From: Gammaproteobacteria bacterium
GTDB taxonomy: Bacteria; Pseudomonadota; Gammaproteobacteria; Steroidobacterales; Steroidobacteraceae
Assembly: GCA_016707425.1 (NCBI GenBank)
Contig: JADJHU010000015.1
Coordinates: 952,001-1,016,000 of the forward strand
Length of the DNA stretch: 64,000 nt
Direction: 5' to 3'
The position numbers and the translations under genes were made by a program. Each line of letters starts with the position of its first letter. Position 1 is the first letter of the stretch. Below, in pieces: positions 10,991-19,388 of the stretch. The notes under the pieces were generated by a model, which ran no database searches, had not been told where the DNA came from, and saw only the letters and a program-made list of their open reading frames with translations.

Positions 10991-11536
10991 ATGGCAACGG
11001 CCAGGCTACAGCAGTACTACCGCGAAAACGTCGTGCCCCGGCTCACGAAGGAGCTCGGGCTCTCCAATCCCATGCAGGTGCCGCGCATCGCGAAGATCAC
11101 GGTCAACATGGGAGTCGGCGAGGCGGTCGCCGACCGCAAGATCATGGATGCGGCAGTGGGCGATCTCACGAAGATCACGGGTCAGAAGCCCGTGCTCTGC
11201 AAGGCGAAGAAGTCCATCGCGGCCTTCAAGGTGCGCGAGAACCTTCCGATCGGCTGCAAGGTGACGCTGCGCGGTGCGCGCATGTACGAGTTCCTCGACC
11301 GGCTGATCAGCATCGCGTTGCCGCGCGTGCGTGACTTTCGCGGCATCTCGCCGCGGTCCTTCGACGGGCGCGGCAACTACAGCCTCGGAGTGAGGGAGCA
11401 GATCATCTTCCCCGAGATCCAGTACGACCAGGTCGACCAGGTGCGGGGCATGGACATCACGATCACGACGACGGCGAAGGATGACAGGCACGGGCGGGCG
11501 CTGCTCGAAGCCTTCAACTTCCCGTTCCGCAAGTAA
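10991..11536 (+). CDS. rplE: 50S ribosomal protein L5
   Basis: 181 aa; binds 5S rRNA and contacts P-site tRNA in the central protuberance. Start taken at ATG 10991 (MATARLQQYYRENVVPRLTK); the reading frame is open further upstream through rplX, but only this start gives the normal N-terminus. NMGVGEAVADRK, ITGQKPVLCKAKKSIAAFK and FRGISPRSFDGRGNYSLGV are conserved blocks. Confidence 0.97.
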   Translation: MATARLQQYYRENVVPRLTKELGLSNPMQVPRIAKITVNMGVGEAVADRKIMDAAVGDLTKITGQKPVLCKAKKSIAAFKVRENLPIGCKVTLRGARMYEFLDRLISIALPRVRDFRGISPRSFDGRGNYSLGVREQIIFPEIQYDQVDQVRGMDITITTTAKDDRHGRALLEAFNFPFRK

Positions 11537-11551
11537 GAGGACGGCATTCGC

Positions 11552-11857
11552 ATGGCCAAGACGAACATGGTCGAGCGCGAGAAGCGCCGGGCGAAGACGG
11601 CACAGAAGTATGCCGCGAAGCGTGCCCGGCTGAAGGAGCAGATCCGCAATCCGGGCACCTCTCCCGAGGATCGCGCCGCTGCGCAGGTGAAACTGCAGCA
11701 GCTCCCCCGGGATGCGAGTCCCACCCGCCAGCGCAAGCGCTGCCAGATCACCGGCCGCTCGCGCGGCGTGTACCGCAAGTTCGGCCTCGCGCGCACCAAA
11801 ATCCGCGAGGTGGCGAGTCGCGGCGAGATTCCCGGCCTCGGCAAGGCGAGCTGGTAA
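11552..11857 (+). CDS. rpsN: 30S ribosomal protein S14 (zinc-independent form)
   Basis: 101 aa, the long form of S14 lacking the CxxC...CxxC zinc knuckle: only one Cys lies in the RKRCQITGRSRGVYRKFGL block. Located in the 30S head near the decoding region. The tail REVASRGEIPGLGKASW is invariant. The long non-zinc form is typical of Proteobacteria. Confidence 0.97.
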   Translation: MAKTNMVEREKRRAKTAQKYAAKRARLKEQIRNPGTSPEDRAAAQVKLQQLPRDASPTRQRKRCQITGRSRGVYRKFGLARTKIREVASRGEIPGLGKASW

Positions 11858-11871
11858 GGAGCGCAACGAGC

Positions 11872-12267
11872 ATGAGCATGACTGATCCGATAGCCGATCT
11901 GCTCACGCGCATTCGCAACGCGCAGGCAGCCCGCAAGACGGAGGTGAGCATCGCCTCCTCGCGGCTGAAATCTGCGGTGGTGAAGGTGTTGCGCGACGAG
12001 GGCTACGTGGCGGATTTCCGCGAGGGGGGTGACGGCGTCAGGCGCACTCTTACGATCGAGCTCAAGTATTACGAAGGCCGTCCGGTGATCGATCGGCTCG
12101 AGCGGATCAGCCGCCCGGGTCTGCGCATCTACCGCGGCAAGGACGAGTTGCCGAAGGTTCTCGGCGGCATGGGCACGGTGATCGTCTCGACGCCGAAGGG
12201 CGTGATGACGGACCGCCAGGCGCGTGCGATCGGCCAGGGCGGCGAAGTACTGTGCATTGTGGCGTGA
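11872..12267 (+). CDS. rpsH: 30S ribosomal protein S8
   Basis: 131 aa; binds the central domain of 16S rRNA and in E. coli is the translational repressor of the spc operon, acting at rplE. MSMTDPIADLLTRIRNAQ and the C-terminal STPKGVMTDRQARAIGQGGE (rRNA-binding) are conserved. Starts 14 bp after rpsN. Confidence 0.97.
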   Translation: MSMTDPIADLLTRIRNAQAARKTEVSIASSRLKSAVVKVLRDEGYVADFREGGDGVRRTLTIELKYYEGRPVIDRLERISRPGLRIYRGKDELPKVLGGMGTVIVSTPKGVMTDRQARAIGQGGEVLCIVA

Positions 12268-12282
12268 TGGGACGCGCAGCTC

Positions 12283-12807
12283 ATGAGTAGAGTCGCCAAG
12301 AAGCCGGTCGAACTGCCCCAGGGTGTCACTGCCACGGTGAGTGGGGACAGCGTCGTGATCAAGGGCACGAAGGGTTCACTCACCCTGCCGCTGGTGGCGG
12401 GTGTGCAGGTCGTGCAGGAGGACGGGCGCCTCGCCGTGAAGTATGGCGAGGGGGAGCGCACTCGTGCCGGGTCGACGCGTGCACACCTCGCAAACATGGT
12501 GCAGGGCGTGAGCCGGGGCTACGAGCGCAAGCTCGAGCTGGTCGGTGTCGGCTTCCGTGCCGCAGTGCAGGGCAAGGCGCTTGCCCTCACGCTCGGGTTC
12601 TCGCATCCCGTGACCTTTCCGATTCCGGATGGCATCAGCATCGAGACGCCGAGCCAGACGGAGATCCTGGTGAAGGGCATCGATCGCCAGCTCGTGGGCC
12701 ACGTCGCTGCCAGGATCCGCGAGATCCGCCCACCCGAGCCCTACAAGGGCAAGGGTGTGCGCTACGCGGACGAGCAGATCGTGCTCAAAGAGGGCAAGAA
12801 GAAGTAG
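12283..12807 (+). CDS. rplF: 50S ribosomal protein L6
   Basis: 174 aa, two tandem L6 folds; located near the sarcin-ricin loop and the factor-binding site. MSRVAKKPVELPQGV and the tail RPPEPYKGKGVRYADEQIVL are diagnostic (PYKGKG loop). The ATG is preceded by a purine-poor spacer but the N-terminus is canonical. Confidence 0.97.
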   Translation: MSRVAKKPVELPQGVTATVSGDSVVIKGTKGSLTLPLVAGVQVVQEDGRLAVKYGEGERTRAGSTRAHLANMVQGVSRGYERKLELVGVGFRAAVQGKALALTLGFSHPVTFPIPDGISIETPSQTEILVKGIDRQLVGHVAARIREIRPPEPYKGKGVRYADEQIVLKEGKKK

Positions 12808-12821
12808 CGGACGGCCAGGAC

Positions 12822-13181
12822 ATGAACATCACCAAGAAACAGCGGCGCACGCGCCGGTCAGTGAAGACGCGCGCCAAGATCCGCGAGCTCGGCGCGCCAC
12901 GTCTGAGCGTTCACCGCACGCCGCGCCATATCTATGCGCAGGTTTTCGATGCGGGTGGCGGCCAGGTGCTTGCCGCTGCGTCGACGCTGCAGGAGGCGGT
13001 GCGCCAGGGCCTGGCGACGACGGGCAACGTCGAGGCGGCGAAGGCCGTCGGGCGGGCGATTGCGGAACGCGCAAAGGCCGCCGGCATCAGCCGGGTGGCC
13101 TTCGACCGCTCGGGTTTCCAGTATCACGGCCGTGTGAAGGCCCTCGCTGAGGCCGCGCGTGAAGCCGGGCTCGAGTTCTGA
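12822..13181 (+). CDS. rplR: 50S ribosomal protein L18
   Basis: 119 aa; binds 5S rRNA in the central protuberance together with L5. RRTRRSVKTRAKIRELGAPR, LSVHRTPRHIYAQVFD and FDRSGFQYHGRVKALAEAAR match the family over the full length. 14 bp from rplF and 14 bp from rpsE. Confidence 0.97.
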   Translation: MNITKKQRRTRRSVKTRAKIRELGAPRLSVHRTPRHIYAQVFDAGGGQVLAAASTLQEAVRQGLATTGNVEAAKAVGRAIAERAKAAGISRVAFDRSGFQYHGRVKALAEAAREAGLEF

Positions 13182-13195
13182 GGCAGGAACTGAAT

Positions 13196-13705
13196 ATGGC
13201 TAGAGTCGAGAAGAATCAGGCGGGCGACGAGTATCTCGAGAAGCTCGTGGCCGTCAATCGCACCGCGAAGGTCGTGAAGGGCGGCCGACAGTTCGGGTTC
13301 ACCGCGCTCACGGTCGTCGGCGACGGCGCGGGGCGCGTGGGCTTCGGCTTCGGGAAGGCACGTGAGGTGCCGGTTGCGATCTCCAAGGCGATGGCCCAGG
13401 CACGCAAGAACATGGTCAACGTCGCCCTGCGCAACGACACCCTGCACTACGCAGTGAAGGGGGCGCACGGAGCGACGCGCGTGTACATGCAGCCCGCTTC
13501 CGACGGCACGGGCGTGATCGCCGGGGGCGGGATGCGTGCGGTCCTCGAGTGTGCCGGCGTGCGCAATGTGCTGGCGAAGAGCTACGGCTCGCGCAATCCG
13601 ATCAACGTCGTGCGCGCAACGGTCGATGCGCTTGCCCGGATCCGCGCACCCGAGGAGATTGCGGCCAAGCGCGGCAAGACCCTCGATGAACTGCTTGGAG
13701 CCTGA
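13196..13705 (+). CDS. rpsE: 30S ribosomal protein S5
   Basis: 169 aa; shapes the mRNA entry channel and decoding fidelity with S4. The N-terminal DSRM-like domain has VNRTAKVVKGGRQFGFTALT (spectinomycin loop, wild-type appearance) and the C-terminal domain ends with ARIRAPEEIAAKRGKTLDEL. Three bp to rpmD. Confidence 0.97.
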   Translation: MARVEKNQAGDEYLEKLVAVNRTAKVVKGGRQFGFTALTVVGDGAGRVGFGFGKAREVPVAISKAMAQARKNMVNVALRNDTLHYAVKGAHGATRVYMQPASDGTGVIAGGGMRAVLECAGVRNVLAKSYGSRNPINVVRATVDALARIRAPEEIAAKRGKTLDELLGA

Positions 13706-13708
13706 GCC

Positions 13709-13897
13709 ATGGCCCAGACCAGCAAGCTCAAGGTGACGCTCGTGAAGAGCCTCGCCGGACAGCTCGGGAACATCCGCTCTTCGGTGCGCGGCCTCGGCCT
13801 GCGCCGCTGTCACCAGAGCATCGAGGTCGTGGATACGCCGGAGAACCGCGGGATGATCCGCGCCGCGGTGCATCTCCTGAAGGTCGAGAGAAGCTGA
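13709..13897 (+). CDS. rpmD: 50S ribosomal protein L30
   Basis: 62 aa ferredoxin-like fold protein. LKVTLVKSLAGQLGNIRSSV and GLGLRRCHQSIEVVDTPENR are the family signature; length is normal. Present in Gammaproteobacteria but lost in many other phyla. Confidence 0.95.
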   Translation: MAQTSKLKVTLVKSLAGQLGNIRSSVRGLGLRRCHQSIEVVDTPENRGMIRAAVHLLKVERS

Positions 13898-13925
13898 CAG
13901 TGCACAGCGGGAAGCGAGCGAACCG

Positions 13926-14360
13926 ATGCGTCTGAATACACTCAAACCGGCTCCGGGTTCCCGGCGTCCGCGGCTGCGCGTGGGGCGGGGCGCCTCCGCT
14001 GGCCAGGGGAAGACCTGCGGCCGTGGCGTCAAGGGGCAGCGCGCGCGCAAGGGCGGCTATCACAAGGTGGGTTTCGAGGGCGGCCAGATGCCGCTGCAGC
14101 GGCGCCTGCCCAAGGTCGGCTTCCGTTCAGCCCTGAAGTCGACGCGTGCCGAGGTGCGCCTCGACGAGCTCGCCAGGGTCGACGCCGCGGTCATCGATCT
14201 CGCCGCGCTCAAGCAGGCGAACATCGTTCCGGCGGGTACCGAGCGCGCAAAGGTCGTGCTCTCGGGGACGATCGCCCGTGCGGTGACGCTCAGGGGCGTG
14301 TCGGCGACCCGTGGCGCGCGCGCGGCGATCGAGGCCGCGGGCGGCACGGTCGAGACCTGA
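13926..14360 (+). CDS. rplO: 50S ribosomal protein L15
   Basis: 144 aa; late-assembly 23S protein. MRLNTLKPAPGSRRPRLRVG, the glycine-rich GRGVKGQRARKGGYHKVGFE segment and the ending RGARAAIEAAGGTVE identify it. Ends 43 bp before the proposed TTG start of secY. Confidence 0.97.
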   Translation: MRLNTLKPAPGSRRPRLRVGRGASAGQGKTCGRGVKGQRARKGGYHKVGFEGGQMPLQRRLPKVGFRSALKSTRAEVRLDELARVDAAVIDLAALKQANIVPAGTERAKVVLSGTIARAVTLRGVSATRGARAAIEAAGGTVET

Positions 14361-14403
14361 ACGGCACCGACGGCAGACAGGACGGAGATCACGGGGACGG
14401 TTC

Positions 14404-15759
14404 TTGGCCAACGCAGCATTCAATCCGGGGGTCAGTCTGGGAGATGCGGCTCGCTTCGGCGAGATCCGCAGTCGACTGCTGTTCCTGATCGGGGCGCTGG
14501 TGGTCTACCGCATCGGCACGTTCATTCCCGTGCCCGGCATCAACCCGGCCAGGGTCGCGGACTTCTTCCGCGATCAGTCCAACACCATTCTCGGCATCGT
14601 CAACATGTTCTCCGGCGGCGCGCTCTCGCGGCTGTCGATCTTTGCGATGGGCGTGATGCCCTACATTTCGGCCTCGATCATCATCCAGATGATGTCGATG
14701 GTCGTGCCCCAGCTCGAGGAGTACCGCAAGGAAGGCGAGTCCGGCCGGCGCAAGCTCACGCAGCTCACGCGCTATCTCACCGTGATGCTTGCGGCCTTCC
14801 AGGGTCTGGGTGCGGCCGTGGCGCTGCAGAATGGCGGCATGGTGATCGTCCCCGGCTGGCAGTTCCTGTTTACCGCCACCGTCACCATGGTGACGGGAGC
14901 CATGTTCCTGATGTGGCTGGGCGAGCAGATCACCGAGCGCGGAATCGGCAACGGCATCTCGATGCTGATCCTCTCGGGCATCGTCGCCGGGCTCCCCGGC
15001 GCGGTCGGCAACACCGTTGGCTCGGTCAATACCGGCGAGATGAGCGGTCCGTTCGCGCTCCTGCTGATCATCATCGTGCTCGGCGTCACCGCGTTCGTCG
15101 TGTTTGTCGAGCGGGCTCAGCGGCGCATCGCCGTGAATTACGCGAAGCGGCAGGTCGGAAGGCGCATGATGATGGGCCAGCAGTCGCACCTGCCCTTCAA
15201 GCTCAACATGTCCGGTGTCATTCCGCCGATTTTCGCCTCGAGTCTGCTGCTGTTCCCGGCGACCATCGCCAGCTTCTTCGGCGCGAACAACGAGACGGGT
15301 GTGGGCGTGTTTCTGCAGAACGTAGCCGCGGCGCTCGGCTACGGCCAGCCCCTGCACCTGGTGATCTATGCGCTGCTGATCATGGGCTTCTGCTTCTTCT
15401 ACACCGCCCTGGTTTTCAATGCGCGGGATACGGCGGACAACCTCAAGAAGTCCGGCGCCTTCATCCAGGGCATCCGCCCGGGCCAGCAGACCGCCGAGTA
15501 TATCGACAGGGTCCTGACGCGACTGACGCTCTGGGGTGCGGTCTACGTCACGGGCGTGTGCCTGCTGCCGGAGATCCTGATCTCGTCTCAGGGCGTGCCC
15601 TTCCAGTTCGGAGGCACATCGCTTCTGATCGTGGTGGTGGTGGTCATGGACTTCATGGCGCAGATGCAGGCGCACCTCATGTCCCACCATTATCCTGGGC
15701 TGCTGAAGAAGGCGAACCTGCTCGGCTACGGCCGCGGCGGACCGGCTGCACGCGGCTGA
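14404..15759 (+). CDS. secY: Preprotein translocase subunit SecY
   Basis: 451 aa, ten-TM channel subunit of the SecYEG translocon. I choose TTG 14404 (ANAAFNPGVSLGDAARFGEI): no ATG or GTG gives a normal cytosolic N-terminus, and the next Met (in NMFSGGALSR) is past TM1 and the plug region. TM1 LLFLIGALVVYRIGTFIPVPG is followed by the plug and family blocks SIFAMGVMPYISASIIIQMM and SALPLS-equivalent loops; the ribosome-contact loop has RRIAVNYAKRQVGR, and the tail is VVVVMDFMAQMQAHLMSHHY. Embedded between rplO and rpmJ as usual. Confidence 0.95.
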   Translation: MANAAFNPGVSLGDAARFGEIRSRLLFLIGALVVYRIGTFIPVPGINPARVADFFRDQSNTILGIVNMFSGGALSRLSIFAMGVMPYISASIIIQMMSMVVPQLEEYRKEGESGRRKLTQLTRYLTVMLAAFQGLGAAVALQNGGMVIVPGWQFLFTATVTMVTGAMFLMWLGEQITERGIGNGISMLILSGIVAGLPGAVGNTVGSVNTGEMSGPFALLLIIIVLGVTAFVVFVERAQRRIAVNYAKRQVGRRMMMGQQSHLPFKLNMSGVIPPIFASSLLLFPATIASFFGANNETGVGVFLQNVAAALGYGQPLHLVIYALLIMGFCFFYTALVFNARDTADNLKKSGAFIQGIRPGQQTAEYIDRVLTRLTLWGAVYVTGVCLLPEILISSQGVPFQFGGTSLLIVVVVVMDFMAQMQAHLMSHHYPGLLKKANLLGYGRGGPAARG

Positions 15760-15778
15760 GGTTCCTGGAGAGATTCAG

Positions 15779-15895
15779 ATGAAAGTACGGCCATCGGTCA
15801 AGAAGATGTGCAAGAACTGCAAGATCGTGCGGCGCAGGCGCGTCGTCTACGTCATTTGCTCGTCCGACGCGCGTCACAAACAGCGACAGGGTTAA
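15779..15895 (+). CDS. rpmJ: 50S ribosomal protein L36 (zinc-binding form)
   Basis: 38 aa, the smallest ribosomal protein. Starts MKVRPSVKKMCKNCKIV and ends RHKQRQG at TAA 15893-15895. The zinc ligands Cys11, Cys14, Cys27 and His33 are all present, so it is the C+ type that ties ribosome composition to zinc. It fills the 140 bp between secY and rpsM, the standard position at the end of the spc cluster. Confidence 0.95.
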   Translation: MKVRPSVKKMCKNCKIVRRRRVVYVICSSDARHKQRQG

Positions 15896-15898
15896 GTC

Positions 15899-16279
15899 AT
15901 GGCACGCATAGCCGGTATCAACATTCCGATGAACAAGCACGTGTGGGTGGGGCTCACACATATCTATGGCGTGGGCAGGAACCGTGCACGGGCAGCCTGT
16001 GTGGCCGCCCGGGTCGACCCCACGACCAAGGTCAAGGATCTGACAGAGGCGGAGATCACCGCGATCCGCTCGCAGATCGCGAAGTTTGCCGTCGAGGGCG
16101 ATCTGCGTCGCGAGGTGTCGATGAACATCAAGCGGCTGATGGATCTGGGCTGCTATCGCGGCGTGCGCCATCGCCGGGGGCTGCCTCTGCGCGGACAGCG
16201 CACGCGCACCAATGCGCGCACCCGCAAGGGTCCGCGCAAGCAGGCGGTGAAGCTGAACGCTCCGCCCGGCAAGGCTTGA
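15899..16279 (+). CDS. rpsM: 30S ribosomal protein S13
   Basis: 126 aa; head protein contacting P-site tRNA and the 50S subunit. MARIAGINIPMNKHVWVGLT, the helix-hairpin region and the basic tail RGQRTRTNARTRKGPRKQ are canonical. Starts 3 bp after rpmJ; first gene of the alpha operon, with no separate promoter evident. Confidence 0.97.
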   Translation: MARIAGINIPMNKHVWVGLTHIYGVGRNRARAACVAARVDPTTKVKDLTEAEITAIRSQIAKFAVEGDLRREVSMNIKRLMDLGCYRGVRHRRGLPLRGQRTRTNARTRKGPRKQAVKLNAPPGKA

Positions 16280-16326
16280 GCGCGCTGACGACGGGCAGCG
16301 GATAGCTCCGGAGGAAAGAGACACAG

Positions 16327-16737
16327 ATGGCTGAACAGAAGCAGGGCGCCGCCGCGGGCGGCGCCAAGAAGCCGAAGAAGGCGCGCAAGAACGTGCTCGA
16401 TGCGATCGCGCACATCCACGCTTCCTTCAACAATACGATCATCACGATCACCGACCGGCAGGGCAATACGCTTTCCTGGGCGACCTCGGGCGGCTGCGGC
16501 TTTCGCGGATCGCGCAAGAGCACGCCCTTTGCCGCACAGGTGGCGGCGGAGAAGGCGGGCACGGCGGCCCAGGAGCATGGGGTCCGCAACGTCGAGGTGC
16601 GCGTGGGCGGTCCGGGGCCGGGTCGCGAATCCGCCGTGCGGGCCCTGAATGCCTGCGGCCTGAAGATCACCAGCATTTCGGACGTGACGCCGATTCCTCA
16701 CAACGGCTGTCGTCCGCCGAAGAAGCGGCGCGTTTGA
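16327..16737 (+). CDS. rpsK: 30S ribosomal protein S11
   Basis: 136 aa; platform protein near the mRNA exit / anti-Shine-Dalgarno region. Conserved blocks: AHIHASFNNTIITITDRQGN, GCGFRGSRKSTPFAAQ and the tail DVTPIPHNGCRPPKKRRV. The N-terminal 20 residues are an Ala/Gly/Lys-rich extension, variable in the family. Confidence 0.97.
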   Translation: MAEQKQGAAAGGAKKPKKARKNVLDAIAHIHASFNNTIITITDRQGNTLSWATSGGCGFRGSRKSTPFAAQVAAEKAGTAAQEHGVRNVEVRVGGPGPGRESAVRALNACGLKITSISDVTPIPHNGCRPPKKRRV

Positions 16738-16757
16738 GGCGCCGGAGGATTCCATAG

Positions 16758-17381
16758 ATGGCGCGTTATATCGGTCCCACGTGCAAGCTCGCTCGCCGCG
16801 AGGGCACGGATCTGTTCCTCAAGAGCGGTGTCAAGGCTCTCGAGAGCAAGTGCAAGTTCACCGTGCCGCCCGGAGGCGTCAAGGGCGAGCGCCGTCAGAG
16901 GCTCTCCGACTACGGTGTGCAGCTGCGCGAGAAGCAGAAGCTGCGGCGCATGTACGGCGTGCTCGAGCGCCAGTTCGGCAACTATTACCACGAGGCCACG
17001 CGGCGTGCGGGCTCGACCGGCGAGAACCTGCTGAAGCTGCTCGAGTGCCGGCTCGACAATGTCGTCTACCGCATGGGATTTGCGGCGACGCGCGCCGAGG
17101 CCCGTCAGCTGGTAAACCACAAGGCGATCACCGTGAACGAGAAGCCGGTGACGATCCCGTCCTACCAGCTCAAGGCCGGTGATGTCGTGCAGGTGCGCGA
17201 GAAGGCCCGCAAGCAGCTGCGCATCCAGAGCGCGATGTCGATCAGCACCCAGGTCGGCCTGCCCGAGTGGGTCGAGGTCAACGACAAGGAGATGCGCGGC
17301 GTCTTCAGGCAGATCCCGTCCCGTGAGGATGTCCTGCCCGATATCAACGAGAATCTGGTCGTCGAGCTGTATTCGAAGTAA
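16758..17381 (+). CDS. rpsD: 30S ribosomal protein S4
   Basis: 207 aa primary 16S assembly protein and fidelity partner of S5; in E. coli it represses the alpha operon by a leader pseudoknot. MARYIGPTCKLARREGTDLF, an S4 RNA-binding domain (about residues 97-160, with LVNHKAITVNEKPVTIPSY), and the tail PDINENLVVELYSK are diagnostic. The N-terminal segment lacks a Cys zinc knuckle. Confidence 0.97.
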   Translation: MARYIGPTCKLARREGTDLFLKSGVKALESKCKFTVPPGGVKGERRQRLSDYGVQLREKQKLRRMYGVLERQFGNYYHEATRRAGSTGENLLKLLECRLDNVVYRMGFAATRAEARQLVNHKAITVNEKPVTIPSYQLKAGDVVQVREKARKQLRIQSAMSISTQVGLPEWVEVNDKEMRGVFRQIPSREDVLPDINENLVVELYSK

Positions 17382-17427
17382 TGAAGCTGCAGGCTGTGAG
17401 CCGCGAGCTCTCGTGGAGCCAAATCGT

Positions 17428-18432
17428 ATGCAAGGATCAGTGACCGAATTCCTCAAGCCCCGCCTCGTGAAGGTCCAGCCTCTCGCGCCGCGCCAGGCGC
17501 GCGTGGTGATTGAACCGTTCGAGCGAGGCTTCGGCCACACGCTCGGCAATGCCCTTCGCCGCGTGCTGCTGTCTTCCATGCCCGGCAGTGCCATCACTGA
17601 GGCCGAGATCGCCGGCGTGCTGCATGAGTACACCAGCATCGAGGGCGTCCAGGAGGACGTGGTGGACATCCTGCTCAACCTCAAGCAGGTGGCGATCCGC
17701 ATGCACAGCCGCGACAGTGCCGAGCTGCGCCTGCACAAGAAAGGCCCTGGCCCGGTCAAGGCCGGCGACATCCAGATGGATCATGACGTCGAGGTGGTCA
17801 ATCCGGAGCTCGTGATCGCAAACCTCACGAAGGCCGGCGAGCTGTCGATGGTGCTGCGTATCGAGCGTGGCCGCGGCTACCGTCCTGCAGCGCAGAGGGC
17901 AGTCTTCGAGGAGCAGAGCCGCCCGATCGGGCGTCTGCAGCTCGATGCTTCCTTCTCGCCCGTGCGCCGCGTCACCTACGCCGTGGACGCCGCCCGCGTC
18001 GAGCAGCGCACCGATCTCGACAAGCTGGTGCTCGAGATCGAGACCAACGGCACGATCGATGCCGAGGAGGCAATCCGGCGGGCAGGCTCGATTCTCAAGG
18101 ACCAGCTCTCGGTCTTCGTCGATCTGCAGGGCGAGGACGAAGCGGTTTCCAAGGTCGCCGAGATGCAGTTCGATCCGCTGCTGCTGCGGCCGGTCGATGA
18201 GCTCGAACTCACCGTGCGCAGCGCCAACTGCCTCAAGGCCGAGAACATCCACTACATCGGCGACCTCGTGCAGCGCACGGAGGTGGAACTCCTGCGCACA
18301 CCGAACCTCGGCAAGAAATCGCTCACGGAAATCAAGGAAGTGCTGCAGAGCCACGGCCTGATGCTCGGCATGCGGCTCGACGGCTGGCCGCCCGCCGGGC
18401 TGAGGCACGACGAAGACCGCGGCACGCTCTGA
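17428..18432 (+). CDS. rpoA: DNA-directed RNA polymerase subunit alpha
   Basis: 334 aa. Start at ATG 17428 (MQGSVTEFLKPRLVKVQ); the frame is open further upstream through the end of rpsD, which is rejected. The N-terminal domain (about 1-235) has the dimerisation block EPFERGFGHTLGNALRRVLL; after a linker, the C-terminal domain (about 250-330) has the helix-hairpin-helix NLGKKSLTEIKEVLQSHGL that binds UP elements and activators such as CRP, which is also encoded here (59603-60340). 46 bp after rpsD. Confidence 0.97.
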   Translation: MQGSVTEFLKPRLVKVQPLAPRQARVVIEPFERGFGHTLGNALRRVLLSSMPGSAITEAEIAGVLHEYTSIEGVQEDVVDILLNLKQVAIRMHSRDSAELRLHKKGPGPVKAGDIQMDHDVEVVNPELVIANLTKAGELSMVLRIERGRGYRPAAQRAVFEEQSRPIGRLQLDASFSPVRRVTYAVDAARVEQRTDLDKLVLEIETNGTIDAEEAIRRAGSILKDQLSVFVDLQGEDEAVSKVAEMQFDPLLLRPVDELELTVRSANCLKAENIHYIGDLVQRTEVELLRTPNLGKKSLTEIKEVLQSHGLMLGMRLDGWPPAGLRHDEDRGTL

Positions 18433-18445
18433 GGCGGGGGATTCC

Positions 18446-18865
18446 ATGCGTCATCGACTTTCCGGACGGCAGCTGTCGCGCAACAGTCCGCACCGGCATG
18501 CGCTTCTGCGCAATATGAGTGTGTCGCTGCTGCGGCACGAGACGATCCGTACCACGGTGCCCAAGGCCAAGGAGCTGCGCCGCGTGGTCGAGCCGCTGAT
18601 CACGCTCGCCAAGACCGACTCGGAGGCGCATCGTCGCCTCGCATTCGCGCGCCTGCGCGACGTCAGCGTCGTGGAGAAGCTCTTCACTGACCTGGGTCCC
18701 CGCTTCCGCGCACGCCCGGGTGGCTATACACGCATCCTGCGCATGATGCCGCGAGCGGGCGATTCGGCGCCCATGGCGCTCATGCAGCTCGTGGAGGGGC
18801 CCGCCGAGACACCCGCTTCCGCAGCAGCGGAGCCTGGCAAGCTGAAGCGCCGGAAGGCTGCCTGA
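18446..18865 (+). CDS. rplQ: 50S ribosomal protein L17
   Basis: 139 aa; last gene of the alpha operon. MRHRLSGRQLSRNSPHRHAL, LRNMSVSLLRHETIRTTVPK and GGYTRILRMMPRAGDSAPMA are L17 signatures. A short Ala-rich C-terminal tail is additional. Followed by a hairpin that probably ends the whole 18-kb ribosomal run. Confidence 0.97.
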   Translation: MRHRLSGRQLSRNSPHRHALLRNMSVSLLRHETIRTTVPKAKELRRVVEPLITLAKTDSEAHRRLAFARLRDVSVVEKLFTDLGPRFRARPGGYTRILRMMPRAGDSAPMALMQLVEGPAETPASAAAEPGKLKRRKAA

Positions 18866-18895
18866 GGCGAAAGCCTGCAGACCGCGCAATAGGGC

Positions 18896-18944
18896 GACAG
18901 GGAGAGGCCGGGTGCCGCGGTGGCGATCCGGCTTCTCTGTCTTT
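18896..18944 (+). terminator. Probable intrinsic terminator after rplQ
   Basis: An imperfect 13-14 bp stem pairs GACAGGGAGAGGCCGG (18896-18911) with CCGGCTTCTCTGTC (18928-18941), with two bulges, followed by a short TTT. It separates the ribosomal operon from mscL. The weak U-tract makes efficiency uncertain. Confidence 0.55.
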
Positions 18945-18989
18945 GCGGTAGACTGATCGCGAGCGCCACAGCTTCGGGGGGATGCTGCG

Positions 18990-19388
18990 ATGAGTCTCGC
19001 TTCCGAGTTCAAGGAATTCGCGATCAAGGGCAACGCCATCGACCTCGCGGTCGGTGTCGTCATCGGTGCCGCGTTCGGGAAGATCGTGACGTCGCTCGTC
19101 AACGATATCGTCATGCCGCCGATCGGTCTCGCCATCAGCGGCGTGAACTTCAAGGACCTGGCCGTGCAGATCGGAACCGATCCCGCAGGAGCGCCTGTGC
19201 TGTTCAGGTACGGCGCGTTCATTCAGACGGTTTTCGAGTTCGCGATCATTGCCTTCGCGCTTTTCCTCGTGATCAAGGGCATCAATCGCCTGAAGAGGCC
19301 GCCCGAGCCCCACGCGATACCAGTTCCTCTGCCGACGAAGTCGGAATCGCTGCTTCAGGAGATCCGCGACCTGCTGGCCAGGCGCTGA
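18990..19388 (+). CDS. mscL: Large-conductance mechanosensitive channel
   Basis: 132 aa, normal MscL length. The homopentameric inner-membrane channel opens at high turgor to release solutes. The N-terminal amphipathic helix SLASEFKEFAIKGNAIDLA leads into TM1 VGVVIGAAFGKIVTSLVND (gate constriction), a periplasmic loop, TM2 TVFEFAIIAFALFLVIKGIN, and a cytosolic helix LLQEIRDLLARR. The last 107 bp overlap the convergent pepQ gene. Confidence 0.95.
   Translation: MSLASEFKEFAIKGNAIDLAVGVVIGAAFGKIVTSLVNDIVMPPIGLAISGVNFKDLAVQIGTDPAGAPVLFRYGAFIQTVFEFAIIAFALFLVIKGINRLKRPPEPHAIPVPLPTKSESLLQEIRDLLARR

Noticed and set aside
14389..15690. 433-codon minus-strand open frame opposite secY
   Set aside because: Antisense artefact over a membrane protein; highly charged His/Asp-rich translation without homology features.
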